DNA from: Lobosporangium transversale
Taxonomy: Eukaryota > Mortierellomycota > Mortierellomycetes > Mortierellales > Mortierellaceae
Reading direction: 5' to 3'
Assembly (NCBI RefSeq): GCF_002105155.1
Contig: NW_019028983.1
Coordinates: 770,001-834,000 of the forward strand
Length of the DNA stretch: 64,000 nt
Part shown: positions 25,290 through 35,787 of the stretch, in pieces
Numbering within the stretch: position 1 is the first letter of the stretch
How the letters are laid out: every line of letters begins with the position of its first letter
Notes under the pieces: model-generated
Told to the model about the DNA's origin: nothing
Seen by the model: only the letters and a program-made list of their open reading frames with translations
Database searches by the model: none
Program-made: the position numbers and the translations under genes

Positions 25290-25841
25290 TGTGTAAATGA
25301 TATGGGTGATGGATGAAGGAAGAATAGATTACACTCGAAACGCCCTTGTTCCTTTGTCTCAGACACAAGGGCTAGAAATGTATTTAGTGGCTTGTCGAGT
25401 GCATTAGCCACGTGACTAGATCACATGCCCTTGGAAAGGAATAGCGTTTTACTCGTGGATTCGAACGGGTCTGTTAGCTATTATATCGTGCTCTTTCAAT
25501 TGGCATTCGCTTTTTAGGAGACGCGTTCCCATGTCAGTTGCCACATATGCACATGGATGAATACCTTTATCAAGGTGCGCACGGCCTGTGATGTATACTC
25601 TAATTGATATACACACGAGTGATATTCTGCTGCCCTGAGAAGATTTAAGTGGGGGCTAAAAAGTTTGGTTGGTGCAACGGAGTGTACAAATATCCAACCA
25701 ATAAGAGCACGCTTCATCACCGCGACACGACTGGAGCTTAGTAGAAAACGTCGTCTTCGCGACAATTCATCGAAATCTTCTTCATCAATCTCCTTTTCTT
25801 CGTCCCCAACCGTTCTTTCTTTCCTCTTCTTCCCCTCAACA
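25290..25841. other. Divergent promoter region between ATP16 and SND1
   Basis: The 552-nt spacer serves two divergent genes. Positions about 25440-25512 hold a degraded tRNA-like sequence on the minus strand (see findings). The last about 100 bases before 25842 are C+T-rich, as expected for a leader. Confidence 0.5.
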
Positions 25842-28800
25842 ATGTCGTCTGGCAAAGCTACAGTTAAATCCGTCCTTTCCGCTGATATGGTCGTCCTTAG
25901 TGGACGCCCTCGTGCTAGTGGTCCTCCTGCCATTCGTACACTTGGTCTCAACTACATTCAGGCGCCTAAGCTTGGAAACAAGGATCGCCCTGATGAGGTA
26001 CAATTTAACATGTCTTAAAAAAATACTCACGAGCTTTTTTTTCGGACCTTGTTTTTTACACTCCTGATCTGATCAGATGGGAACATTTGAATGACCGCAG
26101 GAGTTGTTTTTCAAATTTTTGAGAACAATTGCTCCCTATCACACGAGCTGTCATTTTTGATGATAAGCTAGACATCAACCTCTTCTAATTCTACTTTGTA
26201 TAACGCTGAAATTCTGATCTTCATCAATTGCTCTTATGCGCCAACACAACTTTTATAGCCTTTTGCGTTTGCCGCTCGTGACTTCCTTCGTAAACTGCTA
26301 GTCGGAAAGGAGGTCATGTTCAGAGTAGATTACACGGTTCCTAGTACTGGACGCGAGTACGGCTCTATTTATTTAAATCAAGAAAATGTTGCCTTCACAT
26401 TGGTTCGCGAAGGCTGGGCTACTATTCGTGAAATCAAGCCATCAGAGTCTGAGAACGCAGATGTGGAAGCATTGTACTCCTATAAGGCCGAAGCGGAGGC
26501 AGCGAAGCGTGGTATCTGGACAGACAAGGAATCTGTAAGTTAAGCATGTCCTTACAGTTTTTTATACTAATGGTGTAATGCTTCGGTGTCATTTTTTATT
26601 TTTACTGATTAGCTCAATGGCTCGATGGCCAAATTCTCCTTGATTTTCTAGGGTATTCGCAAGGCTCATTACAGTTTTGACGGTGATGCCGAAGAATTCC
26701 TCAAGACATACAAAGGGAAAGCATTGCCAGGTTAGTTGTACACTGTGCGATCCCAACATTGATCTATCATATCACCTTATTTTTTGAGGCACTAATGTTT
26801 TTAACAATGACCTCTTTCCCATTTATTCAGCTATTATTGAGAACATCCGTGATGGTTCCACTGTTCGAGCCTGCCTGATGCTTCCTAATGGCGAGCATCA
26901 GTATATCACCCTTATGATTTCTGGCATCAAGGCGCCCATTATCCGTCAAGGAGTTGCCAACGCTGAAGATCTTATCGAGCCATTTTCTGTGGAGGTATAG
27001 TTGTATAGTTATAAAGAAGGCACTGTATGACCATGGACTGGGAGATATGGATCAATGAATTAAATTCGAATCAATTTACTATATATCTAGGCCAAGCACT
27101 TCGTGGAAACACGTCTTCTTCAGCGCGAAGTACGTATTATACTAGAAATGGTTGGACACAACGGCAACAGCTTTTTTGGAACGATTCAACATCCTGCTGG
27201 AAATATTGCCGAAGCTCTAGTGTCCAACGGTCTTGCTAAGGTTGCCGACTGGAGCATTACTCATGTCACAGGCGGACCTGCAGCTCTCCGCGAGGCAGAG
27301 CGTAAGGCCCAGGCCTCGAGACTTCGTCTATGGCAGGATCATGTAACCAAAGATAAAGGACAGGATCATGAGTTTGATGGCACTGTAAGTTGAGCTTCAA
27401 TACCCTTTTTTCAGTTTACTATAGGGGAAGTGCATACGAACAAAAACTCACCATATTACTTTTGTTGTTTCAATGTTTAGGTTCTAAGAATCATGACTGG
27501 AGACACTATCATAGTACGCAATGCTAAGAATCAGGAGCGCAAGCTTAGGCTCTCTAACGTTAAAGCGCCTACAAGGTAATAACAATAGCTCTGGGGACTA
27601 GTCTCATATCCTGCCGTTCTTCCGAATGATCATCGACTGACTTTTTGTTCACGCTATTATGGTCTATAGACTTCCCCAACAAAAGGGAGTGGAAATTGCT
27701 TCCTTTGACTATGAAGCTAAGGAATTCCTCCGTAAGAAGCTGATCGGGAAGCACGTTCATGTCACCATTGATTATGTCAAACCTCCTTCGGACCAGTTCC
27801 CTGAGGCTACTGAGTGCGCCACCGTCAAGGTTGCAGGAACAAACATTGCAGAACAGCTTGTTCTGAGGGGACTTGCTGATGTTATCAAATCCAGAGATGA
27901 TCGTTCCCAATTCTATGATCAGCTTTTGGTTGCAGAAGCGAAGTAATTAATTGTTTTTATTTATTTTTTTCTATGTGGAAATAAGGATGAAATGTTTTAA
28001 ACACCCTTCCTTAACTAAAATGTTTCTGCTAGAGCTAAAGAGGAAGGCAAAGGCAAGCATTCTTCCAAAGAGCCACCTAAATATAAATGGTCTGATGCTT
28101 CAGAAAACGCCACCAAGGCTAAGCAGTTCCTACCCTTTTTCCAACGTGGGGGACGCACTTCAGCCATCGTGGAATATGTTGCCAATGGTTCTCGATTCAA
28201 GTTGATCATTTCTAAGGAGAGCTGCAAGTTGACGTTCGTCCTTGGTGGTATTCATTGCCCCCGCGCTGCTCGCAATCCTGGTGAGAAATCTGAGCCATTC
28301 GGAGCTGAAGCCTTGGAATTTGTGTCCCGCCGCTGCCAACAGCGCGAAGTCGAAATTGAAGTTGATTCGATTGATAAGACTGGAGGCTTTATTGGGACCA
28401 TGTGGATCAACAAGAATGAGAATGTGGCTGCTCTGCTCTTGGAAGAAGGTTTGGCTGAGATACATAGCTACAGTGCTGATCAAAGTAAGCATTCCGCTTT
28501 GCTTTACTCTGCAGAACGTAAAGCCAAGCAGGAGCGTAAAAACGTGAGTTCATTCACCTAGACCTATATAAAATTGACAGACTGTGTTCGTTGTATGTCG
28601 CTGACATGCATTATATTGGATACTATCATATTATTAACAGTTACTTCATTTAATGATATTAGCGATGGGCCAACGAAGATCCTGATGCTGTTGTAGATGA
28701 GGTGGAAGCTGTTGATGATGCCAAGCCCCTCAAGAAGGAATATCTTGATGTTGAAGTTTCAGAGATTAAATCTGGAGGGCATTTCTACGTCCAGATCATT

Positions 28801-29660
28801 AATAAGCATCTTGATGGCCTCGAGAAGATGATGTCCGAACTCAGTGTCCACCTTAAGAACTCAACTGCTCCTCCAAATTGGAAGCCGCGCACTAATGAGA
28901 TTGTCAGTGCCAAATTTACAGAGGACAATCAGTGGTATCGCGCCAAGATCTTGCGGAATATTACTGATCCTAAGAACGTCGAGGTCATTTATGTAGACTA
29001 TGGCAACGTAAGTCAAATGTGAATTGCTTTACAGACCAGGGAAATCTTTTAATATGCAAATAGTACAAGTCATTTTATTCTAAACTCTTTATCTACTTCA
29101 TAGTCGGAAACTATTCCTTTGAGTCGCATCTGCCCATTGCCCGCACAGTGCAATAGTCTTCCTCAACTAGCACACGAAGCTGTCTTGTCGTTCATTAAGG
29201 TCCCAGAACTTAAAGCTGACTATGGTGAAGAAGCTGCCAGACGTTTTGCAGAAATGGTCAAGGGGCGTCCGCTAGTGGGAGTAGTTGAGCAGCGTGAACA
29301 CAATGTGATGCATCTTACGCTATATGATCCTGCTATTTCCCAGGATCCTGAACGTAGTTTAAACGCCGAACTGGTGCGCGACGGTCTCGCTACTGTCTCT
29401 ACGAAGGCTCATTATACTCGTCACCCTAGCAACCAGCCACTGGTTCTCAAGCTCCAAGAAGCATCCGAGCTGGCCAAGCGTGAAAGAGTAAGTGATGTAA
29501 AAAATAAAAATAAAAATAAAAAAAGAAAAAAAAAGAAAAAGAAAAAGAAAAGAAACTGTCTAAATAAACTGATTTCCTGCTTCCATCTTTTTATCGCCGT
29601 TAGCTAAATATATTCGAGTATGGTGACAATACTGCTGATGATGAGGACTCTAGATACTGA
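25842..29660 (+). CDS. SND1: Tudor staphylococcal nuclease (Tudor-SN / SND1 / p100)
   Basis: Eleven exons join in frame: 25842-25997, 26259-26534, 26652-26730, 26831-26994, 27091-27384, 27481-27575, 27670-27942, 28033-28543, 28663-29007, 29104-29487 and 29604-29660, giving 877 residues. Four staphylococcal nuclease-like (SN) domains in tandem are seen by repeated patterns such as [36 protein letters not shown] and [20 protein letters not shown], each ending in a WA/GLA helix and AERKAK. A Tudor domain follows at about 685-745 ([24 protein letters not shown]), embedded in a broken fifth SN domain ([25 protein letters not shown]). This is the full SND1 architecture (usual length about 880-910). 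The protein binds RNA in the cytoplasm, acts in stress granules and in cleavage of edited or small RNAs, and is a known RISC component in some eukaryotes. Confidence 0.95.
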
Positions 29661-30011
29661 AAGGCCATTTAATTAACATAAACAAATTAAAGATAGATGA
29701 CCTTGTAAATAAATAGAATTCGATTAATCGATACAGAGTGTAGCTTTATATACAAATTTGTATAAGTTAACAAGGGCATCTTAAAATGACGAATTCAAAA
29801 GCTTGGATTACAGAAAACGGAAAGGTTGGCCAAGCAGAGCATCATAAAGGTATACACGCAAAGGAAGTAGGGTAACAATGCGTAGCTCTTGGCTTGAATG
29901 ACTTAAAGTAAGCATGTGGATATAACTTAAGATGAATAAGCGATATGAGAAAGTTTTGTGGGTGAATGAGAGCAAGGATGCATGGTAATAAAGGATACTC
30001 CCTGTAGTTTG
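29661..30011. other. Spacer between convergent SND1 and an unidentified gene
   Basis: AT-rich 351-nt region. AATAAAT-type signals near 29706 could end the SND1 transcript. No gene is seen. Confidence 0.5.
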
Positions 30012-30529
30012 CTACTGGAAGAAAGAGTGTGAATATTCATTTACATCTTCTGATTTGCTTTTGCCTAGGACTGTTCCTGAACAATCTATAATGTATCTTA
30101 TACCATTAGGATAAGATTTTGTAGCGCTAATCTCCAAGGACTCGTTGGGAAACCATCGTTCATTAATCGAAGAAATGTTTTTTAGCTGGGGAGGAAGAGT
30201 GCCTGCTTCACTACTTTTCTGGATATTTCCTGTCATCTTTCCAAGAATCTTTTTATTCAACGGTCTGTGGTATCCTCCCTTCACCAATTCTACAAAAGTA
30301 ATATTGTGTTCCAACATATAGCATCAATACTAGCAAAAGATGAGTTCTAAAGATTAAGGTTATGCGCACCAATAGAAAACTTCAAGCCCAAGGTATTACT
30401 CTTCTCTTAAAATAATAATCATACCTTCTTATAGAGCTGCATGACAGGATAGGCGAATGGCAATTTTTCATTCACTTTCACGAGTTCTTCTTGAGGTACA
30501 TCCGTCTGTCTTATCTTAGAGATCACCAT
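30012..30529 (-). CDS. Unidentified two-exon gene, model unresolved
   Basis: Two minus-strand segments look coding. Exon A (30529-30425) starts with ATG and gives 35 residues (VISKIRQTDVPQEELVKVNE and KLPFAYPVMQLYKK) before a GTATGA donor. Exon B runs from about 30289 (after a TTTTGTAG acceptor) to TAG at 30012, about 92 residues (ELVKGGYHRPLNKKILGKMT ... RWFPNESLEISATK). Both have non-random residue content, but the acceptor phase does not match the donor by one nucleotide. Either an extra exon or alternative site is missed, or there is a one-base indel, or B is used alone from an ATG at 30317. I do not recognise the family; small, basic and mixed, it could be an organellar or nuclear accessory protein. 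Confidence 0.35.
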
Positions 30530-30926
30530 CTTCCTTTATTTGTTTTGAAGGACCTAGTTAACATACAGTTAATACACAAATGTCAATATATTCCTTTGAC
30601 TTCATTGTTTTCTGAACTCCCAATTCTACGCGCCTTGGAATTTTTTTTTTAAAAAAAAAGTAGCTTTTCAGATTGAAAAACGAGCATTAACAGATCGCGT
30701 ACGAAATGATCTGCAATGGTCTAAAGAATAATTCTTAATTAGTAGGCTTTCATAAAAAAAAAAAAAAAAAAAAAAAAAACGGCTTCATTTATCGCCAAGT
30801 GCCGAAAATGGGTTTTTTGGTAGAATGATTTGTGCAATTAGCTGGTTATCCAAGGTTATTGACCTCCACCTGGTAACCTTTTTTAAGTGGCTCTAAATAA
30901 GCAATCCTCTTCCTTGAAAACATTCA

Positions 30927-30958
<32 letters not shown>

Positions 30959-31043
30959 CACTCAGCGATATATCCGCTTTTTAGTATCAACTAACTATCT
31001 TAGTTCTTTACACTGCTGTAGTACATAGTCCGTTAACTATAAA
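30530..31043. other. Spacer with poly(A) and poly(T) tracts
   Basis: Divergent spacer of about 510 nt. It holds an A tract at about 30752-30779 and a T tract at about 30931-30958, plus a T9A9 palindrome near 30641-30659. No gene is visible. Confidence 0.5.
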
Positions 31044-31531
31044 ATGATGGATTTCTTGGTCAATGAGGATGAACAGAAGGGGCGGTATGAAGGTGAGTGA
31101 AGGACACCAGTATTGCCAGTAACTCACACCTATACAGAACTGTAATTAGTGAAGTAAGACGAACAAATTAGCCCTATTGAGATAAAAGCCTCTCTGCTTC
31201 GCCAGGCCCGTGCCCAATTAAAGTTGGCTGTTTTGATCTAAACAAGGTGCTGCCTTTCACCATTTTTTCTTATTTCTTTTTTTTTTTCTATTTCTTTAGT
31301 GCTAATAATGTTCCTATTACTGTTATCTCTGATTGAAAAACGGAAGCATACATGTATCGCACTCATTGTTATCAAAGAATGATATTCTTCATGGTGTGGT
31401 TCTACATTTTTGATTCGGACGATATCGTGATTATATTTATGTAGTTTGTTGAAACTTACATAGAGGTCATTGCGCTCCGTTATGGCGAGCAGTTACTTGC
31501 AAATACCCTGGACGTCCCAACCGCAATCTAA
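31044..31531 (+). CDS. Possible 38-residue small protein (two exons), very tentative
   Basis: An ATG at 31044 follows a C+T-rich, T-tract-bearing leader. It opens a 49-nt exon ending in an excellent donor (GTGAGT at 31093). Joining to an acceptor TAG at 31461-31463 keeps frame and yields a 38-residue product (ending QLLANTLDVPTAI) with stop at 31529-31531. Alternatively this is the first exon of a decayed gene whose later pieces lie downstream. No family is recognised. Confidence 0.2.
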
Positions 31532-32039
31532 GCGGTTACAAAGGTGGTGTCGCAGCTAACTATGCTGCAAAAAAACAAAAAAAAAGAAAGAAAGAAAAAA
31601 GGTTGTATTTTTGTGTTTCTAGCATCCTGACTATCGAGCCATGTCCGATGCTCAACAGCACGGTTTATCATTGCCAGTAAAGCCAACTTCTCAAGCCCCT
31701 ATAATATAAGCAACAGATACGAAGCAAGCCTCTCATCAGCTCCTTTAATATCTCTCATTTCCATTAGAGGCCAACTTGGCCAGTACCTTAAGCTATGGAG
31801 CTGGATGGTCGCCTGGGCCCATGGCTCGATATAACCCCTGAGAGCGTGGTCCATACTGGGGAGTCGGCTTTGTTAGCACCAGCATCGTCCCATAGTCCCT
31901 TCAAGAGAGACCTGATGGCCAAGTCTATAGTCTGACTGTTGAGATTCTGGTGCTATCACATACTACTGCGAAGCAAGGGCACACTGCACGAATGACCATA
32001 ACAACACTTGCAGTGGCCACATCCTTTGTCGCAGGATAA
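31464..32039 (+). pseudogene. Coding-like debris, probably a decayed gene
   Basis: From 31468 a frame with YPGRPNRNLSGYKGGVAANY looks coding. From 31770 to 32039 another stretch of 89 codons reads as protein (GPYWGVGFVSTSIVP; LTVEILVLSHTTAKQGHTAR) but is broken by TGA and TAG. The segments are in different frames with no clean splice model. The family is not recognised. Confidence 0.3.
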
Positions 32040-32256
32040 TCAAACTATAGAGGTCTATTACCCAGCTGAAATCGGAAAAATAAGAATAAAAAATAAAGTA
32101 AGCATGGAAGCACCGATATCAGAAATTAAAGTTTGTTTGCCACGTATGCAACTTTGAACATCCCAAGAACCTTATTTGCCACCATTGAAGTTTGACTCTT
32201 TCTCTGTCTTAGCTTTCTTTCTTTTTTTTTTTTTTTTTTTTTTTTTCTTTGGTGCC

Positions 32257-32769
32257 ATGTCGTCCTACACAACACCACTATTTCATACATCTCATACACC
32301 ACCATTGATTAACCCAGCCCCAACGAGCTCTCCATACCATCCATATTATCCAGACTACTATCCAGAGAAGGGTAGGACGACCACATCTATAATCTTAGCG
32401 GCTCTCCTGGTCTGTGGAGGCGTATTTCTCCTTATTCTTGTTCTTTGCTGCCTTGTCGGATGCTGTTGCCACCGACACCGTATGAAGGCTAAAGATAAAC
32501 AGATCCAAGAACTTCAAGAGACGTTAGCCACGAGAGCAATTCCATTCAGTAATGGGGTTACTTACCATTCTAGTGGGATTGTTAATAATGGCGACAACAA
32601 TGATGATAAAGTCATCAATAATGCAGGCGTCCACCAAGGGAATAATACGATCACAGCATACTTGACAAACCAGAGAGGAACAAATGGTGATGAATTGGTG
32701 TTGGTCTCGAAGCAACAGTTACAACGGATTCAATTTTCAGCCTCTCCAATATCTCTGAAGCAACCGTAA
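32257..32769 (+). CDS. Small single-pass membrane protein of unknown function
   Basis: Single exon, 170 residues, starting at the ATG at 32257 just after a T tract that belongs to the leader; an upstream in-frame ATG at 32176 would translate the T tract as polyphenylalanine and is rejected. The N-terminal 43 residues are Pro, Tyr and Thr rich (SSPYHPYYPDYYPEKGRT). One transmembrane helix spans about residues 44-70 and ends in a cysteine cluster (LVLCCLVGCCCHRHR), a likely palmitoylation and stop-transfer site. The cytosolic tail has a short coiled coil (KDKQIQELQETLA) and an Asn-rich stretch. There is no cleavable signal peptide. This layout resembles fungal wall or mucin-type membrane sensors in outline, but there is no long Ser/Thr region, so the function is unknown. 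Confidence 0.6.
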   Translation: MSSYTTPLFHTSHTPPLINPAPTSSPYHPYYPDYYPEKGRTTTSIILAALLVCGGVFLLILVLCCLVGCCCHRHRMKAKDKQIQELQETLATRAIPFSNGVTYHSSGIVNNGDNNDDKVINNAGVHQGNNTITAYLTNQRGTNGDELVLVSKQQLQRIQFSASPISLKQP

Positions 32770-33509
32770 CCGTTATATCAAATTATCTCAAAATTTGAAT
32801 TTTGATAAACAATGAGAGCTTCAAAGTTCAACCTAATCACACGTGCCCCGCCAAGCATAAGATTAAGCTTTTCCCCTTCCATTTTCTTTTAGGAGGATTC
32901 AAGAAAGACTTTAAAAAAAATAAAACACACACTGAAAAGGTGTAAATGCGAAAGAGGAAGCGTTCGACGCGTTAAAATAGCAAATAGACATTTAATGTGA
33001 TGTATTTTTTATTACCAAAAATAAATAAATAAATAAGTAAATAAAAATAAATAAAAAACAGAAATCACTTTTGAACTTAACGGGCGTAAATAATAACTGA
33101 ATATTGTGTGCATGTGTGTGTGTGCGTTGAACGTGCGTTATGCGTTGTGCGTTATGCGTTGTGTTGTGTGTCATGTCATGCGTATGAGTAAGTGCGTTGA
33201 AAGAAAATAATGTACAATTCTTCTTTTTTTCTTTTTTTTTTTTGTTTTTTTTGTTCGTCGGGGTATATCTGCATTAATGTTATCGTTCGTATCCGCTCAT
33301 TGCCACTAACACGCCAGACAAATAAGGTCTGAGATGTAAAGCTATGACAACGAGTGCATGGGCTAGGCGGAAGGAGGTGGGGGGAAGAAAAATGTTCAGG
33401 TGCAAAGTTGTCCTTGGTCATGCAGACGCACCGTTACGCCTTCTCATTATTTCGTCAAAGAGGAAAAAAAAGGATTGGGGGTTGTGGGATGTTGATTGGA
33501 ACAATAGCA
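32770..33509. other. Convergent spacer with GCGTT repeats
   Basis: Spacer between the membrane protein gene (+) and the end of RSR1 (-). It contains an AAAT-rich stretch (33017-33058), a short GTGCGTT/ATGCGTT repeat (about 33107-33180) and T-rich DNA (33220-33252). It is probably the RSR1 3' UTR on the minus strand. No gene is seen. Confidence 0.5.
33107..33180. repeat. Imperfect GCGTT/TGTG tandem repeat
   Basis: The run GTGCGTTATGCGTTGTGCGT is made of 7-8 nt units differing at one or two positions, flanked by plain TG repeats. It is a simple microsatellite, not telomeric in sequence. Confidence 0.7.
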
Positions 33510-35057
33510 TCAAAGAATTTTGCATTTCTTCGATCCTTTCTTGGATTTGTCCCCTTTCATTGGATTTTGGCTGTTGATACTTCGGACGAGGTCATAAAAC
33601 ACCTCATCTACGTTTATCCTGTTTCGAGCTGAAGTCTCATAGAATGGTATGCATCCCCAGCTCTTTGATAATTCTTCACCCCTCCACCTTTCGACCTTGC
33701 GATCAGCCTCCAGGTCACATTTGTTTCCTACAAGGACGATTGGCACCTATGAAGACAATGAGTAAAGATTAATAAAGGATTAGAGATGGGAAAGATATAG
33801 CAGGACCAAGAAAAAAAGGGGGGAAGGGACTAACAGTAATTGTTGTTGTCGTCTTGAATTTGTATCACCCTTTTTTTTACTGCATGGCTGAGACGTTCAA
33901 AATGAAATCCTCCTTCTTGTGTCCGCAATGCCCCTGTCTGTTCCCTTCTCTCTCCCTGAAATTTCCAGCTGCATCAGCTGGCGATATATGGCTCAAATGC
34001 TGGACGATATGCATTTTCTCCAGCCCGACACCCTATGCAAGGCCTCTTACTTCCCGTTGCATTTAGTTTCCTCAATGTACAGATAACCCCCACTCCCTAC
34101 TTTCAACTTGAAGGTCTTCAATAGAGTCTTTTTTTTTTTTTTTTTTTTCTTTTTTCTTTTTTTTTCTTTTTTAATCGAAATGAGATGTGTAGAGAAACAA
34201 AAAAAAAAAAAAAAAAAAAAAAAAAAAGCACGCGACAATCAAGCGTGCCAAGGACGAGAAGCACTAAGAAATGATGAAAACCTGTCCTGCATATTGAATG
34301 CTGATTTGAGGGATCGAAGGAGAGGGGAGTCAACTAACCAAGCATACTCTAGCGCTGTCATCCTCTTAAACTTACATTTTCAACGTCCTTGACCCGAAGG
34401 ATCTGTCGATGCAAGTCTGCCAGCTCATCAAAGGTCGATGCTAAAATGATAGAGAAGACCAAAATAAAGCCTTGTCCATTCTTCATGTAGAGGTCCCGCA
34501 TTGCTGTGAATTGTTCCGTGCCGGCAGTGTCCAGAATCTCGAGCATACATTGGTGTCCATCCACCTCGACCTGTTTCCGATAAGAATCTTCAATGGTCGG
34601 GTCATACCGGTCTACAAACACGGATTGTACGAACTGCACTGTCTGAAAGTAAAGAAGTCAAGGATAGAAAAGCAGGATTAGTTTCCTGAATTGCACTAGC
34701 CACTTATCTTGTTCCAGACTACCGATTCATATCGCTGGTCTAGAAGTGCCGGTCCAGAGTAACTCACAATAAGAACATCCATACTCCATATTCTATACTC
34801 TTAACATGATCTGATACTACTCGGCAGCGGTATTACAAATCTGACTCTTTAGCAACTTCTTTTGTATCACTCTGTAACCAACCAGTATGCGGATTTTCTT
34901 TTTTTTTTTTTTTTTTTTTTTTTTTGAACTTCGCCTCAAGCTTCCTGAGAACCCGCCACAGATCAAACAATTTAAATTTTGAATCCTTCAACTACAGGAG
35001 ACATTAATTTTCGGTTTTGTTTGCTGCATCATCGCAAATATGGAGATACATTAGTAA

Positions 35058-35089
<32 letters not shown>

Positions 35090-35162
35090 ATTCCTCAAAT
35101 CTTACCAATGCCGATTTTCCAACGCCTCCGGAACCGAGGACAACCAGCTTGTATTCACGCAT
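33510..35162 (-). CDS. RSR1: Rap1/RSR1 (BUD1) small GTPase
   Basis: Three exons on the minus strand: 35162-35106, 34642-34376 and 33746-33510, giving 186 residues; the introns are unusually long for this window (463 and 629 nt). The P-loop GSGGVGKS spans residues 10-17, the Ras-type effector region YDPTIEDSY 32-40, and switch [10 protein letters not shown] 57-64. Thr61, in place of Ras Gln61, is the Rap signature. NKCD is at 116-119 and ETSA at 145-148. The C terminus is polybasic ([11 protein letters not shown]) with CKIL, a CaaX box whose final Leu predicts geranylgeranylation and plasma membrane anchoring. In yeast Rsr1/Bud1 passes site cues to Cdc42 for bud and hyphal polarity. Both introns carry long T and A tracts. 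Confidence 0.93.
34129..34227. repeat. Paired poly(T) and poly(A) tracts inside an RSR1 intron
   Basis: A T-rich block (about 34129-34172) is followed after about 28 nt by an A run of about 28 nt (34200-34227). Either strand could fold as a long A-T hairpin with a short loop. Confidence 0.85.
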
Positions 35163-35756
35163 TTAGGGCCTTCTTTTTTTTTTAAAAAAAAAAAAATAAT
35201 CAACCTCAAATAAATCAAATTATCGACTTTAATATAGAAACGGTAAGGGAAAAAAAAGGTACACAGGGACAGTATCAAGTGTGATTTAATTGAATGATTT
35301 GCTAGATCAGAATTCCTTTCGAGAGTTGAGAACAATGATTTGGATTGAGGTCACTGGTTATCAAGTGATTAAAGAAGGGGAGGAAAAGGTTCTTTTCAAA
35401 AAAAATAAAAAATAAAAAAAAAAAATAAAAAAATATAAGAGGAGATTGACTGAGGAGTAAGAAAAATAAGAACAATAAAAGTAAAAAGAAGGGAAAAGAG
35501 GAAGAAGTAACAAGAATTGAAAATCAAAGGAAAAGAAAGGAAGGAAAGGGGACCCGATAGAAATAAAGGTCAAGGGACATTACTCTTTTTTTATTTAAAT
35601 ACACTGTGCATTTGTTTACATTACAAGAGAATGAATCCACGAACGAAGCAGGCAAACGAACGAACGAGTGAACTAGTAAAATAAAGACTTAGGCAGCAAT
35701 TGTGAGCATTGCATGGACAGAATACACGGAAGGACAAGGGGGCAAGAAGCAAGGGA

Positions 35757-35787
<31 letters not shown>

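Noticed and set aside
32176-32256. Upstream in-frame start for the small membrane protein
   Set aside because: It would translate the T tract as a polyphenylalanine run; the ATG at 32257 directly after the leader is better.
33107-33180. Telomere-like or CRISPR-like repeat
   Set aside because: Units are irregular GCGTT/TG microsatellite without spacers and unlike TTAGGG-type repeats.
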